From: Protofrankia sp. CiT1
GTDB taxonomy: Bacteria > Actinomycetota > Actinomycetes > Frankiales > Frankiaceae
Assembly (NCBI RefSeq): GCF_917627385.1
Contig: NZ_CAKJTL010000054.1
Span: 1-35,736, forward strand
Length of the DNA: 35,736 nt
Reading direction: 5' to 3'
Below the pieces are notes generated by a model. The model was not told the DNA's origin. It did no database searches and saw only the letters and a program-made list of their open reading frames with translations. Made by a program: the position numbers and the translations under genes. Below, in pieces: positions 25,580 through 32,295 of this stretch. Numbering within the stretch: the stretch's first letter is position 1; each line of letters starts with the position of its first letter.

Positions 25580-25800
25580 GGGAGGATCTCCGCGTCGTCC
25601 TCCCTCATCGCCCACGCCGTGACAGTGCCGGCATCCGCATAGGTCGGGGACCGTCCGGCCTGGACGGCGTCCCGCACACGGAGCAGGGCCTCGAAGACGG
25701 CCCGTCCGGGGACACGCATCACGAGGGTCTCGCCCGAGGGAAGCGCCGCGGTGACGAAGCTCCCCTCGGCGGGCAGATGGTCGGGCAGTTTAGTGATCAC
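25576..25800 (-). CDS. Small hypothetical protein, first gene after the iteron array
   Basis: 74 residues, beginning 'MITKLPDHLPAEGSFVTAALPSGETLVMRVPGRAVFEALLRVRDAVQAG'. Acidic, one beta-rich half and one helical half, no motif I recognise. AAGGAG lies 5-6 bases before the GTG at 25800, a strong site. Translationally coupled to the Cys-rich gene downstream. It lies between the repeat array and the recombinases, where AICEs often carry control genes. Confidence 0.65.
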   Translation of the reverse strand: MITKLPDHLPAEGSFVTAALPSGETLVMRVPGRAVFEALLRVRDAVQAGRSPTYADAGTVTAWAMREDDAEILP

Positions 25801-25860
25801 GAGATCTCCTTATTTAGTAACTGTGCGTTGCCGAGAGCGGGGTGACGACGGTGGCTGGGC

Positions 25861-26055
25861 AGGGGTGTCACGCAGGGGTGTCACGTTGGAGTGTGTGACA
25901 CCCCTCAGAGTGGGTCGGACCGCGCATGGTGTCACGATCTGTAGATACATTGGCGTTGGTAGCGGCCAAATCATCGACAGTGAGTGACATATTCTTGGAT
26001 CGAGCGCGAGCGCGCGACACCAGGGGTGTCGTGACACCCCTGCCGTGACACCCCT
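25861..26055. repeat. Dyad-symmetric array of 11-bp iterons (AGGGGTGTCAC), candidate replication origin
   Basis: Exact copies at 25861-25871 and 25874-25884 (forward), 25895-25905, 26031-26041 and 26045-26055 (inverted). A forward copy at 26022-26030 merges with the next into the near-perfect palindrome AGGGGTGTCGTGACACCCCT (26022-26041). A partial copy lies at 25928-25935. The order is ++- then +--, so the whole array reads the same on both strands. It fills the noncoding stretch 25801-26138 next to the 3' end of the replication gene. Iteron binding by the element's replication protein is the favoured reading; repressor operators are the alternative. Confidence 0.75.
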
Positions 26056-26138
26056 GTAGGGAGATCATGTAGCACATGCGTACCGTCGCCGCGCCCTCAT
26101 CGCGACAACGGATAGTCACCGATGACCGATGTCGGCGA

Positions 26139-27926
26139 TCACGTGGCACGGCGGTACCACCGTCCTGGCTGTCCCTGGTGTTCGCGTTCCTCCACGATGA
26201 TCAAACGCTGGTCGACCAGCCCCGACAGCGCGTCCTCGACGTGGTCACGGAGTTTGTATGTGACCAGCTTTCTGAGTTCCGAATAGGCAATTCCCGCCGA
26301 ATTCCGGCCCAGGTGGCGCAGGATCGCGGCTGTCGCGCGTTTCAGCCCGTCGCTTTCTTCCCGGTCGGCCCGCACCGCAGCCCGATCTGCCTCCCGATCG
26401 GCTCGTTCCCGGTTTTGCGCGGCGGCGGCCTGGCGTAGCTCGGCCACCACCCCGGCACGAGTCCGATTGGATACCGCCATGACGACCTCGGACAGCTTCC
26501 AGTCCTCATCGGTGATCCCGACATGACCATCAAGGAAGCCAAGTGCGGCAGCCACTTTCTCCCGCAGCAGACCGGCGTGCCCGTCGAGGTCGCTCGTCGC
26601 GGACGGGTCACGCAGGCGTGCGAGGTGTGTCTCGCGGATCTTGCGGGCAACCCAGGTCGGCAACGGCAGCTGATGGAGCACACCCGGCCGGAACTCGGCC
26701 CCGGACGGCCACTCCGGCAGCATCCACTCGGCCGGGTCGGGCGCGTCGGGGATGTCATCGAGGTCGGGTGCATGGGGGTCGTGGGCGGGCAGCCACAGGA
26801 ACCGGCCCGCTGTCCCCCCGGCGATTTCCTCCGCCGACAGCACGGCGGCAGCCCGTTCCGGCTGCACACCGACGACCAGCCCCAGGCGGTACCGGTGGGC
26901 ACCGACCCGCAATCGGCGCTCGACATCGGAGTTTGCCGCGCCCACACGCTTGCCTGTCCAGGCATCACGCAGCGTCGCGGATAGCGTCGCACCCTGCCTG
27001 CTGATCAGAGCCGCGTATTTGTCGATTTCGGCGCATTCCAGGATCGCCGCGGTCTGCATCTGGATGATTGATCCTGGGACAGCGGGCATGCCCGTCTCCG
27101 GATCGAGGTCGCCCTCTTTCGCGGTTCGGACGTAGGTCTTGACGAGCCCCTCGCCAGTCCCCAGCGGCCATACGTCGGTGTTATCGGACGGGTAGGCGTC
27201 GGTGGCGGCACCCATCGCGGAATCTTTGCCCACCCCGGTCGGTGCTACGAGCGCAATGTACAAATTCAGACTGGCGTGGGTGCCGATCAGTGGCGGTAGC
27301 ACATGGCTCGGTGGCACCTGGTCGAGAACTCGGAGCAGTACCATCCCGAGTGTCGCCCAGGGCGACGCCTGCCGTGCCCGCGCCCAATCACGGACGTGCA
27401 GCAGGGATTTGCGAGACGACCAGAACGCCTCCTCGTCAATCTGCTGGCCGTGGCTGGCAGCCCCGCCGTCCATAGTGGCGATCTTGTTCAGTTCGGCGGC
27501 CACCCAGGCCGCGACCGCAGCAGGACTTTTGTTGGCAGCCAGCTCGGCGGCACCGTCTGTGAGCACTGCTGCGCGGCGCCGATCCTTCGCCGCGGCTAGG
27601 ACCTGGCTGGCCCAGTAGTCGACACTGCCGGCCTCCGGCGGCCGGTTGGCCAGCTCGTGCAGGGCTATCAGCTGTACGCCGTACGCCTCGGCCACGCCTT
27701 CGGCCGCGGCCCGCCGGTGCAGCTCCAGCCAGACTGACGGCGCGTCGCTCGCCTCGCCGCGTGTCCGTAGATCGCACAAAACATCGAACATCACGCCGTG
27801 CCACGGCGACCGGAAGTGCTGCGCCGACAGCACGGCGGCGGCTTTCACGTCCTCGATCGGGCCGGACATCATCGCGGCAAGAATTATTTCCTCGGCGGTG
27901 ACACCGTCGACCATCGCGGCGCTCAC
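26139..27926 (-). CDS. Replication protein: DnaB N-terminal domain plus P-loop helicase-like domain
   Basis: 595 residues. The N-terminal 110 residues match the DnaB helicase N-terminal bundle ('AEEIILAAMMSGPIEDVKAAAVLS', 'HFRSPWHGVMFDVLCDLRTRGE'). The middle holds a P-loop 'VAPTGVGKDS' (about 228-236) in a domain resembling DUF3987-type primase/helicase proteins. An Arg/Glu-rich coiled stretch and a C-terminal winged-helix-like segment ('SAGIAYSELRKLVTYKLRDHVEDALSGLVDQRLIIVEE') follow. It is probably the element's replication initiator/helicase. I chose GTG 27926 because it overlaps the upstream stop (GTGA). It differs from the RepSA and prim-pol proteins typical of described AICEs. Confidence 0.8.
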   Translation of the reverse strand: MSAAMVDGVTAEEIILAAMMSGPIEDVKAAAVLSAQHFRSPWHGVMFDVLCDLRTRGEASDAPSVWLELHRRAAAEGVAEAYGVQLIALHELANRPPEAGSVDYWASQVLAAAKDRRRAAVLTDGAAELAANKSPAAVAAWVAAELNKIATMDGGAASHGQQIDEEAFWSSRKSLLHVRDWARARQASPWATLGMVLLRVLDQVPPSHVLPPLIGTHASLNLYIALVAPTGVGKDSAMGAATDAYPSDNTDVWPLGTGEGLVKTYVRTAKEGDLDPETGMPAVPGSIIQMQTAAILECAEIDKYAALISRQGATLSATLRDAWTGKRVGAANSDVERRLRVGAHRYRLGLVVGVQPERAAAVLSAEEIAGGTAGRFLWLPAHDPHAPDLDDIPDAPDPAEWMLPEWPSGAEFRPGVLHQLPLPTWVARKIRETHLARLRDPSATSDLDGHAGLLREKVAAALGFLDGHVGITDEDWKLSEVVMAVSNRTRAGVVAELRQAAAAQNRERADREADRAAVRADREESDGLKRATAAILRHLGRNSAGIAYSELRKLVTYKLRDHVEDALSGLVDQRLIIVEEREHQGQPGRWYRRAT

Positions 27927-28198
27927 TGGCCACCACACACGTGGATCGTGTGGCCGGCAGTCGAATCCCAGGTCGACGTCAGCATCCCGGCCGCGTCGAC
28001 ACGGTGTGCGCCGCCACCCGGTGTGCCGTCGAGCGGGACGTGCCGGGCGGTGTATCCCCGGCGGCCCGAGATCTTGTACGGGACGGAGAGGACACCGGGC
28101 CGCCGTGCCCCACCCTCATCGGTAGTGAGGGTGGCGAGGAAGCTCCGCGCCTGGCCGAGTCGATCGTCAGGTCGCGCGGGCGGGCGTTGTGTCATCAT
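27923..28198 (-). CDS. Small hypothetical protein coupled to the replication gene
   Basis: 91 residues from ATG 28198, beginning MMTQRPPARPDD. A short helix ('RLGQARSFLATLT') is followed by a glycine/arginine-rich beta-like region. No recognised domain. Its stop overlaps the replication GTG, and its 5' part overlaps the HTH gene upstream by 32 bases. GAGG about 10 bases upstream supports the start. It may be a replication accessory protein. Confidence 0.55.
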   Translation of the reverse strand: MMTQRPPARPDDRLGQARSFLATLTTDEGGARRPGVLSVPYKISGRRGYTARHVPLDGTPGGGAHRVDAAGMLTSTWDSTAGHTIHVCGGQ

Positions 28199-28481
28199 CG
28201 GCGTCAGACCTCGTGATGGTGGTCGTAGTAGCAGCGGCCGGTGTCCCCCCACCGGCCGTCTGCATGTCGGGGACCCCCAGTAGTGCGCGCAGCGCCGCGG
28301 TGGGCACGACGTAGCGATCTCCGTGACGGATCACGGGTACGGGGAAATGGCCGCTGGCGGCCAGCGATCGCGACTTGGTCAAGCCCATGTTCAAGATCGA
28401 TCCGGCGGTGGCCAGGTCGACGATCACCGGGAGCGCGCGGAGGTCGTCGGGCGTCCACTGGCCGCGTGCGGGTCGCGTCAT
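28167..28481 (-). CDS. Excisionase/AlpA-like helix-turn-helix protein 1
   Basis: 104 residues. The core 'ALPVIVDLATAGSILNMGLTKSRSLAASGHFPVPVIRHGDRYVVPTAALRALLGV' is a winged HTH of the excisionase type: helix, turn, recognition helix 'TKSRSLAASG', then a wing and final helix. The C-terminal 30 residues are Thr/Asp/Ala-rich and probably disordered. Excisionases bend attachment-site DNA to favour excision; in AICEs Xis is usually encoded beside rep. It is clearly paralogous to the protein at 28687-28914. Confidence 0.8.
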   Translation of the reverse strand: MTRPARGQWTPDDLRALPVIVDLATAGSILNMGLTKSRSLAASGHFPVPVIRHGDRYVVPTAALRALLGVPDMQTAGGGTPAAATTTTITRSDADDDTTPARAT

Positions 28482-28576
28482 CCCGCGTCTCCGGCCTGCT
28501 GCGCCTGGCGGGATTTGGCGAGCGCGACGCGTGACATGTGCGCGCGCAACGTGCGCTGCTGAGGGGTCAGTGGCAT
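28478..28576 (-). CDS. 32-residue basic peptide upstream of HTH protein 1
   Basis: Begins MPLTPQQRTLRAHMSRVALA. Its TGA overlaps the ATG of the HTH gene (ATGA at 28478-28481), a strong sign of translation. GGAGG lies about 11 bases upstream. The start of the peptide resembles small AICE proteins that open with 'LTPEQRTLRAR' (from memory). An in-frame ATG at 28618 would add 14 residues but has no ribosome binding site. Confidence 0.5.
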   Translation of the reverse strand: MPLTPQQRTLRAHMSRVALAKSRQAQQAGDAG

Positions 28577-28686
28577 GGCGGGGGGAGCCTCCAGAGGGAG
28601 ATGAATACGTCCGCTCATCGCGGCGCTATTTCAGGCAGCCGAGGTGCTCTGGCACGTCGCTATTGACGCACCGCGTGAGCAATCGG

Positions 28687-28914
28687 CTAGGAGGCCAAAT
28701 CCAGAATGCGCAACAGGCTCGCGGTCGGCACCTTGTAGTGCGCCCCGTGTCGGATGACCGGAACCGGGAATTGGCCGGCGCGGGCCAGCTGCCGCGATTT
28801 CGTAATTCCGAGATCCAATATGGAGGCGGCAGTGACCAAATCCACGGTCAATGGCAGCCTGCGCACATCCTCGGCGCGCCACTCACCCCGTACGGGGGTT
28901 GGGTCGTCAGGCAT
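28687..28914 (-). CDS. Excisionase/AlpA-like helix-turn-helix protein 2
   Basis: 75 residues. Aligns over its whole length with HTH protein 1: 'RGEWRAEDVRRLPLTVDLVTAASILDLGITKSRQLARAGQFPVPVIRHGAHYKVPTASLLRIL'. The recognition helix differs slightly ('TKSRQLARAG' against 'TKSRSLAASG'), so targets may differ. It lacks the disordered tail. The two genes lie in tandem 200 bp apart, suggesting duplication with divergence. One may be the excisionase and the other a regulator. Confidence 0.8.
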   Translation of the reverse strand: MPDDPTPVRGEWRAEDVRRLPLTVDLVTAASILDLGITKSRQLARAGQFPVPVIRHGAHYKVPTASLLRILDLAS

Positions 28915-29191
28915 GACGGACCTCTCGACATACGTCGTCCGCCACCGGCCATGGCCGGTAGGGCGGGGGCACCACTGGTGGGGTCCGCGTCCACCGCAGC
29001 GCGCGGGGGCCGCTGTACACCGATAGCGCTCCGTGTCCGCGTGTGGCTGTTTGGATGGGGTGTGTTCTGTGTCGGTGCCCCCGCCGGTAGCCGGTCAGGG
29101 GCGCCGCGATGAGGGTCAGTGGGTGTGACGGGTCCCCGCCGTGCATGCGGCACAGCCGGCTACCGGTGTCCTCCAGGTCACGCATCCGCAT
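28907..29191 (-). CDS. Possible 94-residue protein overlapping its neighbours
   Basis: Open frame with GC-rich third positions. GGGAG lies 5 bases before the ATG at 29191 and the stop overlaps the next gene's start region by 8 bases. The product is His/Arg/Pro-rich with no domain. Its first 76 bases overlap the Cys-rich gene at 29116-29346, so only one may be real over that stretch. Confidence 0.4.
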   Translation of the reverse strand: MRMRDLEDTGSRLCRMHGGDPSHPLTLIAAPLTGYRRGHRHRTHPIQTATRGHGALSVYSGPRALRWTRTPPVVPPPYRPWPVADDVCREVRHA

Positions 29192-29346
29192 GCGCACTCC
29201 CTGCCGTGTGGATAGACGCCCGGGTCGGCCGCGAGGGACGCCGCAATGGATGCCAGCGCCGCGATCTCGGGCGTTGTCATCGGACGGCCTTTTCTCGCGA
29301 TGCTCCCCTCAGCCGGTGTAACCGGTCGGCTTTTCTTTTTTCCCAC
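29116..29346 (-). CDS. Small Cys-rich protein
   Basis: 76 residues from GTG 29346. A Lys/Arg-rich N-terminus ('GKKKSRPVTPAEG') is followed by a helix and the motif 'HGRECACGCVTWRTPVAGCAAC', with five Cys in 19 residues, a likely metal site. AAAGGAG lies 11 bases before the GTG; an internal ATG at 29280 is the alternative start with a weaker site. Function unknown. Confidence 0.55.
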   Translation of the reverse strand: MGKKKSRPVTPAEGSIARKGRPMTTPEIAALASIAASLAADPGVYPHGRECACGCVTWRTPVAGCAACTAGTRHTH

Positions 29347-29380
29347 GATCTTCTCTTCTCCTTTGGTCGGTCGCGCCGTG

Positions 29381-29719
29381 TTATCCGGGTAGGCGGTTGG
29401 CGAGGTCGGCGAGAACATCGCCATGGCACTCCAGGGGCGCGCAGTGACACCCCAGCGCCTTGCCGCGCAGGCCGGGCAGCTGGCGAAGCAGGTCTGGACG
29501 GGTCTCCAGGTACGCCCGGTACCGAGCGACCACATCGGCACGCTCGGCATCGGTGCCACCGGCGGGCAGCCGGTAGGGGTTACCCCACCGGGACGGCCGT
29601 CCGATCCGGACGAGTAGCCCCGCGTCCGCCAGTACGCGCAGCTCCGGCGGGTACGGGACGCCACGGGCGGGCAGGCGGACCACCACCGTGTCGCCCGTGG
29701 CGAGCCGGGCGGCGACATC
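29381..29719 (-). CDS. DUF4326-family protein, 5' end lost or uncertain
   Basis: About 112 residues. The DUF4326 core is clear: 'VRIGRPSRWGNPYRLP', 'RYRAYLETRPDLLRQLPGLRGKALGCHCAPLECHGDVLADLANRLPG', with the conserved CxC-x4-CHG cluster. The family is common on phages and plasmids; its biochemical role is not settled to my knowledge. No ATG or GTG with a ribosome binding site precedes the conserved part. GTG 29686 is the only nearby in-frame start and would cut into the domain's lead-in. The conserved sequence ends at about 29719, exactly where an opposite-strand gene remnant begins, so the true start was probably removed by a rearrangement. Confidence 0.65.
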   Translation of the reverse strand, partial: DVAARLATGDTVVVRLPARGVPYPPELRVLADAGLLVRIGRPSRWGNPYRLPAGGTDAERADVVARYRAYLETRPDLLRQLPGLRGKALGCHCAPLECHGDVLADLANRLPG

Positions 29720-30028
29720 CCGAGCAGCACTGCCAGCCGCCGCTCGCTGCTCGCCGACAACACCAACCTGCGCGAGCAGAACCGCCGCCTCGCCCAGCAG
29801 ATCCGGGCCCTCGAAGACCGCCTGGCCGGTCTGCTCGGCGAGGCCGCGTTCCGCCGCAGCGGCCTCGCCGCGCCCACCGACATCGCCGCGCTCCAGTCCC
29901 AGGTCGGTGAACTCGACCAGCAGGTCCTCGACCTGCGCCGGGTCCTGGAGGAGCGCGACGAGGAACTGGACGCTGCCCGCGACGCCAACCGCCGGCTGAT
30001 CGCGGAGATCAACCGCCCTGGAACCTGA
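29720..30028 (+). pseudogene. 3' remnant of a coiled-coil (DUF6262/TnpC-like) gene
   Basis: The forward frame ending at the TGA 30026-30028 reads as a convincing coiled coil: 'RRSLLADNTNLREQNRRLAQQ', 'DIAALQSQVGELDQQVLDLRR' and 'ERDEELDAARDANRRLIAEI'. The leftward frame here is merely its antisense. No start codon or N-terminal domain precedes it; upstream the same bases encode DUF4326 on the other strand. Coiled-coil tails like this belong to proteins encoded beside transposon recombinases (DUF6262/TnpC-like), a tentative match. The gene appears cut at about 29720. Confidence 0.55.
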
Positions 30029-30051
30029 CCCAGGGGCAGCGCGGACCGCGT

Positions 30052-30987
30052 TCACGCGGGCACCGCCGCGCGGCGCCCGATCAGGGGGAACTCTCGGACC
30101 CGCAGGTCAGCAGGCCAGATGTCCGGGTCGGTCGCCTTGCCGCGGACCCCATGGCGACGGCCCCAGACGGAGCCCATCTGCTTGACGAACACGGCGACGG
30201 AAGCGTCCTGGCACTGGCGGACGAGATCGCGCGCCCATTCTTCTTCCATCGGCCGCGCACCGGGACCGGACTCCCCGCCGACGATCAGCCAGTCCAGGCC
30301 ATCGCCGAGCCACGGCCGCAGGTCGGTCTCGCCTAGCAAGGGCTCGGCGCTGACGAACCTGACCATGGCGGGGACGCGCATCAGCTCGGGCATCCGGACC
30401 CTGGCCCAGCGGTCCGTCTCGACCGACGTGCCCAACCAGACGTTGGGCAGCACGGCCGGCATCCACGGCGCCTGCCGCAGGTCGTCGTTGTCGGCCCAGC
30501 CCAGCCCTGCGGCCTCGGTGAGCATCGCGACCCGCTGGTCGCGGTCGCCCCACCGCTCGAGCCAGGCCCGCATCCGCGCTGGCCGCTTGGTCAAGATCTG
30601 ATAGGTATGGACCGGCTTGAGGCTCGCGCCCGGCCAGCCACCGCCCCGCGCCTCCGACGACGTCCAGAACATCGTCGCCCACACCGCAGCGATAAACGCA
30701 TCCGGAACCTGATCACGCCCGATAAACAAGTCGGACATGCTGTTCACGAAAACGCGCCTGGCCTTGCGCCACGTCAACGGCAGCGCGAGGCGCTCCGGCC
30801 ACAGCCGCAGGTCAAAGCCCTGCTCGAACGGATGCCCCGGAACCCCGCGCCACCGCTCGGCGAACGTCGCCGCATAGCAGTGGTCACAGCCCTCGGAGAC
30901 CTTCACGCAGCCGGTCACCGGGTTCCACGTCGCGCCGTCCGCCCCGTCATCCCCACGCGTCCACTCGATCTTCGTCGCCGTGCTCAT
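30052..30987 (-). CDS. DUF5131 / phage Gp37-Gp68 (three-Cys-motif) protein, complete
   Basis: 311 residues. 'TKIEWT...ATWNPVTGCVKVSEGCDHCYA' carries the three conserved Cys C27, C34 and C37 that define the family. Further family landmarks: 'RVFVNSMSDLF', 'TYQILTKRPARM', 'LPNVWLGTSVE', 'RFVSAEPLLG', 'DWLIVGGESGPGARP' and 'VFVKQMGS'. The Cys arrangement recalls a metal or Fe-S site. Proteins of this type are widespread on phages and mobile elements, often with a partner called TcmP; no TcmP gene is seen here. Function is not established. No good ribosome binding site before the ATG. Confidence 0.88.
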   Translation of the reverse strand: MSTATKIEWTRGDDGADGATWNPVTGCVKVSEGCDHCYAATFAERWRGVPGHPFEQGFDLRLWPERLALPLTWRKARRVFVNSMSDLFIGRDQVPDAFIAAVWATMFWTSSEARGGGWPGASLKPVHTYQILTKRPARMRAWLERWGDRDQRVAMLTEAAGLGWADNDDLRQAPWMPAVLPNVWLGTSVETDRWARVRMPELMRVPAMVRFVSAEPLLGETDLRPWLGDGLDWLIVGGESGPGARPMEEEWARDLVRQCQDASVAVFVKQMGSVWGRRHGVRGKATDPDIWPADLRVREFPLIGRRAAVPA

Positions 30988-31052
30988 CGACTCGTCCAGC
31001 GGCGCGACGCAGCCCTTGAGGAACCTGATCCCGAAGCTGCCCGTTCAGGGGA

Positions 31053-31166
31053 CAGGGGCAAAAGCCCCTGGGGCAACAGCAACAGCCCCTCCCGCCCACC
31101 AGCCCGGGCGGCAGCTGCTCCTGCGAGCAGCTGGGTTCGTCTCTCCCAGAGATGGGAGGGGCGAAC
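31053..31166 (+). ncRNA. Row of stem-loops forming a structured leader before a small ORF
   Basis: Three strong hairpins in sequence: CAGGGGC-AAAA-GCCCCTG (31053-31070), CAGCTGCTC-CTGC-GAGCAGCTG (31112-31133), and GTTCG...CTCCCA-GAGA-TGGGAG...CGAAC (31135-31166). GGGGC at 31070-31074 can alternatively pair with GCCCC at 31085-31089, excluding part of the first hairpin, so a switch is possible. The last hairpin ends 2 bases before the ribosome binding site of the 49-residue ORF. Whether it is a separate RNA or a 5' leader cannot be told from sequence. Confidence 0.5.
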
Positions 31167-31183
31167 GCGAGGAGGCGGACAGG

Positions 31184-31333
31184 GTGCACGACGAACTTCT
31201 CTGGCAGGTGCTCTTTGCGATCGCCCGTCCCGCCGGAGCATGGCTGCTCCGGCGCGGCGCCGACGCGATGAGCAGGAAGCGACAGCGTCGGGCGGAACAG
31301 GGAGCCGCACAGCCGGCTTCTTCGGACCGCTAA
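31184..31333 (+). CDS. 49-residue basic protein, isolated plus-strand gene
   Basis: GTG with a GAGGAGG site 8 bases upstream, followed 30 bp after the TAA by an intrinsic terminator, so it is framed like a complete gene. The N-terminal half 'HDELLWQVLFAIARPAGAWLL' is amphipathic to hydrophobic. The rest, 'RRGADAMSRKRQRRAEQG...', is strongly basic, then polar. This could be a short membrane-interacting peptide with a nucleic-acid-binding tail, like small phage or toxin proteins. I recognise no family. It runs against all neighbouring genes. Confidence 0.6.
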   Translation: MHDELLWQVLFAIARPAGAWLLRRGADAMSRKRQRRAEQGAAQPASSDR

Positions 31334-31363
31334 ACCCATCGAGCGCCGGTTCCGGCGCCCGAG

Positions 31364-31398
31364 ACTGGGGCCCCACAACGGGGCCCCAGTTCGCTTTT
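31364..31398 (+). terminator. Intrinsic terminator after the 49-residue ORF
   Basis: Perfect 11-bp stem ACTGGGGCCCC/GGGGCCCCAGT, 5-base loop ACAAC, then TCGCTTTT. A smaller GCGCCGG-TT-CCGGCGC hairpin (31343-31358) precedes it. The T-rich tail lies on the plus strand, so it serves the plus-strand unit. Confidence 0.85.
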
Positions 31399-31532
31399 CC
31401 GCCCAAACACGCAGACGCGCTCGGCCCATGCACTCGCGTCGGAGACAGACCGGTGCCCGACACCTGCCGCGCACAGCCAGAGGCGCGCTGACCAGCGACT
31501 TCACGCCGACCAGGCAAGATCATCCGAAGAGA

Positions 31533-31763
31533 AAGGTCGCTCATGGAGTTCACGAACACGGTCCGTGGCTTCCGCCAGCGGCAGGGCTGGTCCAGCCGTT
31601 CGGGGCGGAGGGTGACCGCGAAGCCGTTCGGGAACGCGGGGGTGCCGCGGAACCGGTTGGCGATGTTCTCGGCGTAGCAGCGATCGCAGCCGGGCGAGAC
31701 CTTGTCGCAGCCGGTGACGGGATTCCAGGTGGCGTCGGTCCACTCGATCGCGGTGGCGTTCAC
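31533..31763 (-). pseudogene. DUF5131 protein, truncated after ~77 residues
   Basis: From GTG 31763 the product reads 'NATAIEWTDATWNPVTGCDKV', 'SPGCDRCYAENIANRF', then 'RTVFVNSMSDL', with the same three Cys (C19, C26, C29) as the complete copy at 30052-30987. Family similarity stops abruptly at 'MSDL' (about 31533); the frame then runs on through unrelated sequence to 30984, beneath the plus-strand unit. The start overlaps the upstream stop by GTGA, so this was once an operon gene. The two copies differ at many positions, so this is not a recent duplication. Confidence 0.75.
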
Positions 31764-31927
31764 AGTGTCACGGCCAGGATGTCGACGGTGAGCAGCGGCG
31801 CGGTCCAGCCTCGGACCGCCCGTGCGGGCAGGGACGTGACGCACCGGGTGCAGATCAGCCCGGAGTACGAGCCGTGTGTCGGGCAGGTGCTGGCGTTGAC
31901 GGGGTTGTGGTCCCCGGCTATGGGCAT
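31760..31927 (-). CDS. 55-residue Cys-rich protein
   Basis: Begins MPIAGDHNPVNAST, with 'CPTHGSYSGLICTRC', a Cys/His arrangement (C-x2-H then C-x2-C) fit for zinc. AGGAG lies 10 bases before the ATG at 31927. Its stop overlaps the truncated DUF5131 start (GTGA at 31760-31763). A member of the set of tiny Cys-rich proteins in this operon. Function unknown. Confidence 0.6.
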   Translation of the reverse strand: MPIAGDHNPVNASTCPTHGSYSGLICTRCVTSLPARAVRGWTAPLLTVDILAVTL

Positions 31928-32017
31928 GATGGGAGCGCTCCTTCTGCTCTCGTGAGGGTTGGTGGAGTGCCCCGGCGCGGCAGCGTGCTTGTCGGCTGTG
32001 TGCCGCGCCGGGTGCGG

Positions 32018-32227
32018 TCACGCCGACGGCGGGAAAGAAACCGAGGTGTCGTGAACGCACCTTGGTTTCGTTGCGAATCCATCCCCCGGTGCCACCGAGA
32101 AGGCGGTTTCCGGCGTGGTGATGTTGCATTTTTGGCAGGTGTACGCGTAGATCTTTACCTCATCCCTGGGCGACGTCCTCCTCGCCGGAGGCGGAGGTGG
32201 AGTCTTCTTCGAGCCGAACAAACCCAT
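32018..32227 (-). CDS. 69-residue zinc-ribbon-like protein
   Basis: Begins 'MGLFGSKKTPPPPPARR', a Gly/Lys/Pro-rich head, then 'IYAYTCQKCNITTPETAF' with CxxC and a further Cys ('KPRCVHD'). GGGAA lies about 5 bases before the ATG. The N-terminal MGLFGSKK head resembles membrane- or particle-associated small proteins, but no homologue can be named. Part of the leftward operon. Confidence 0.6.
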   Translation of the reverse strand: MGLFGSKKTPPPPPARRTSPRDEVKIYAYTCQKCNITTPETAFSVAPGDGFATKPRCVHDTSVSFPPSA

Positions 32228-32295
32228 GTCAGTTCCCTTTCTGGTGTCTGATCTGGTTCCCGGGAGGGCGCGATACGGCCGATGCGCCCTCCAGG

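Noticed and set aside
25861-26055. CRISPR array
   Set aside because: Repeats are only 11 bp, occur in both orientations and have irregular spacing; no cas genes are present.
29309-29340. Hairpin followed by T-rich tract on the plus strand as a terminator
   Set aside because: No plus-strand transcript is expected to end there, and the same bases encode the Lys-rich start of the Cys-rich protein on the other strand.
29724-30055. Leftward 224-codon frame as a full DUF4326 gene
   Set aside because: Its first half is the codon-aligned antisense of a convincing coiled coil on the plus strand, so only the last ~112 codons are genuine.
31053-31166. Retron-type noncoding RNA
   Set aside because: No reverse transcriptase gene lies anywhere in the window, and the flanking a1/a2 inverted repeats of retrons are not apparent.
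30984-31532. Leftward 381-codon frame as one long DUF5131 protein
   Set aside because: Family similarity ends at about 31533. Beyond that it is antisense to the plus-strand hairpins, ORF and terminator.
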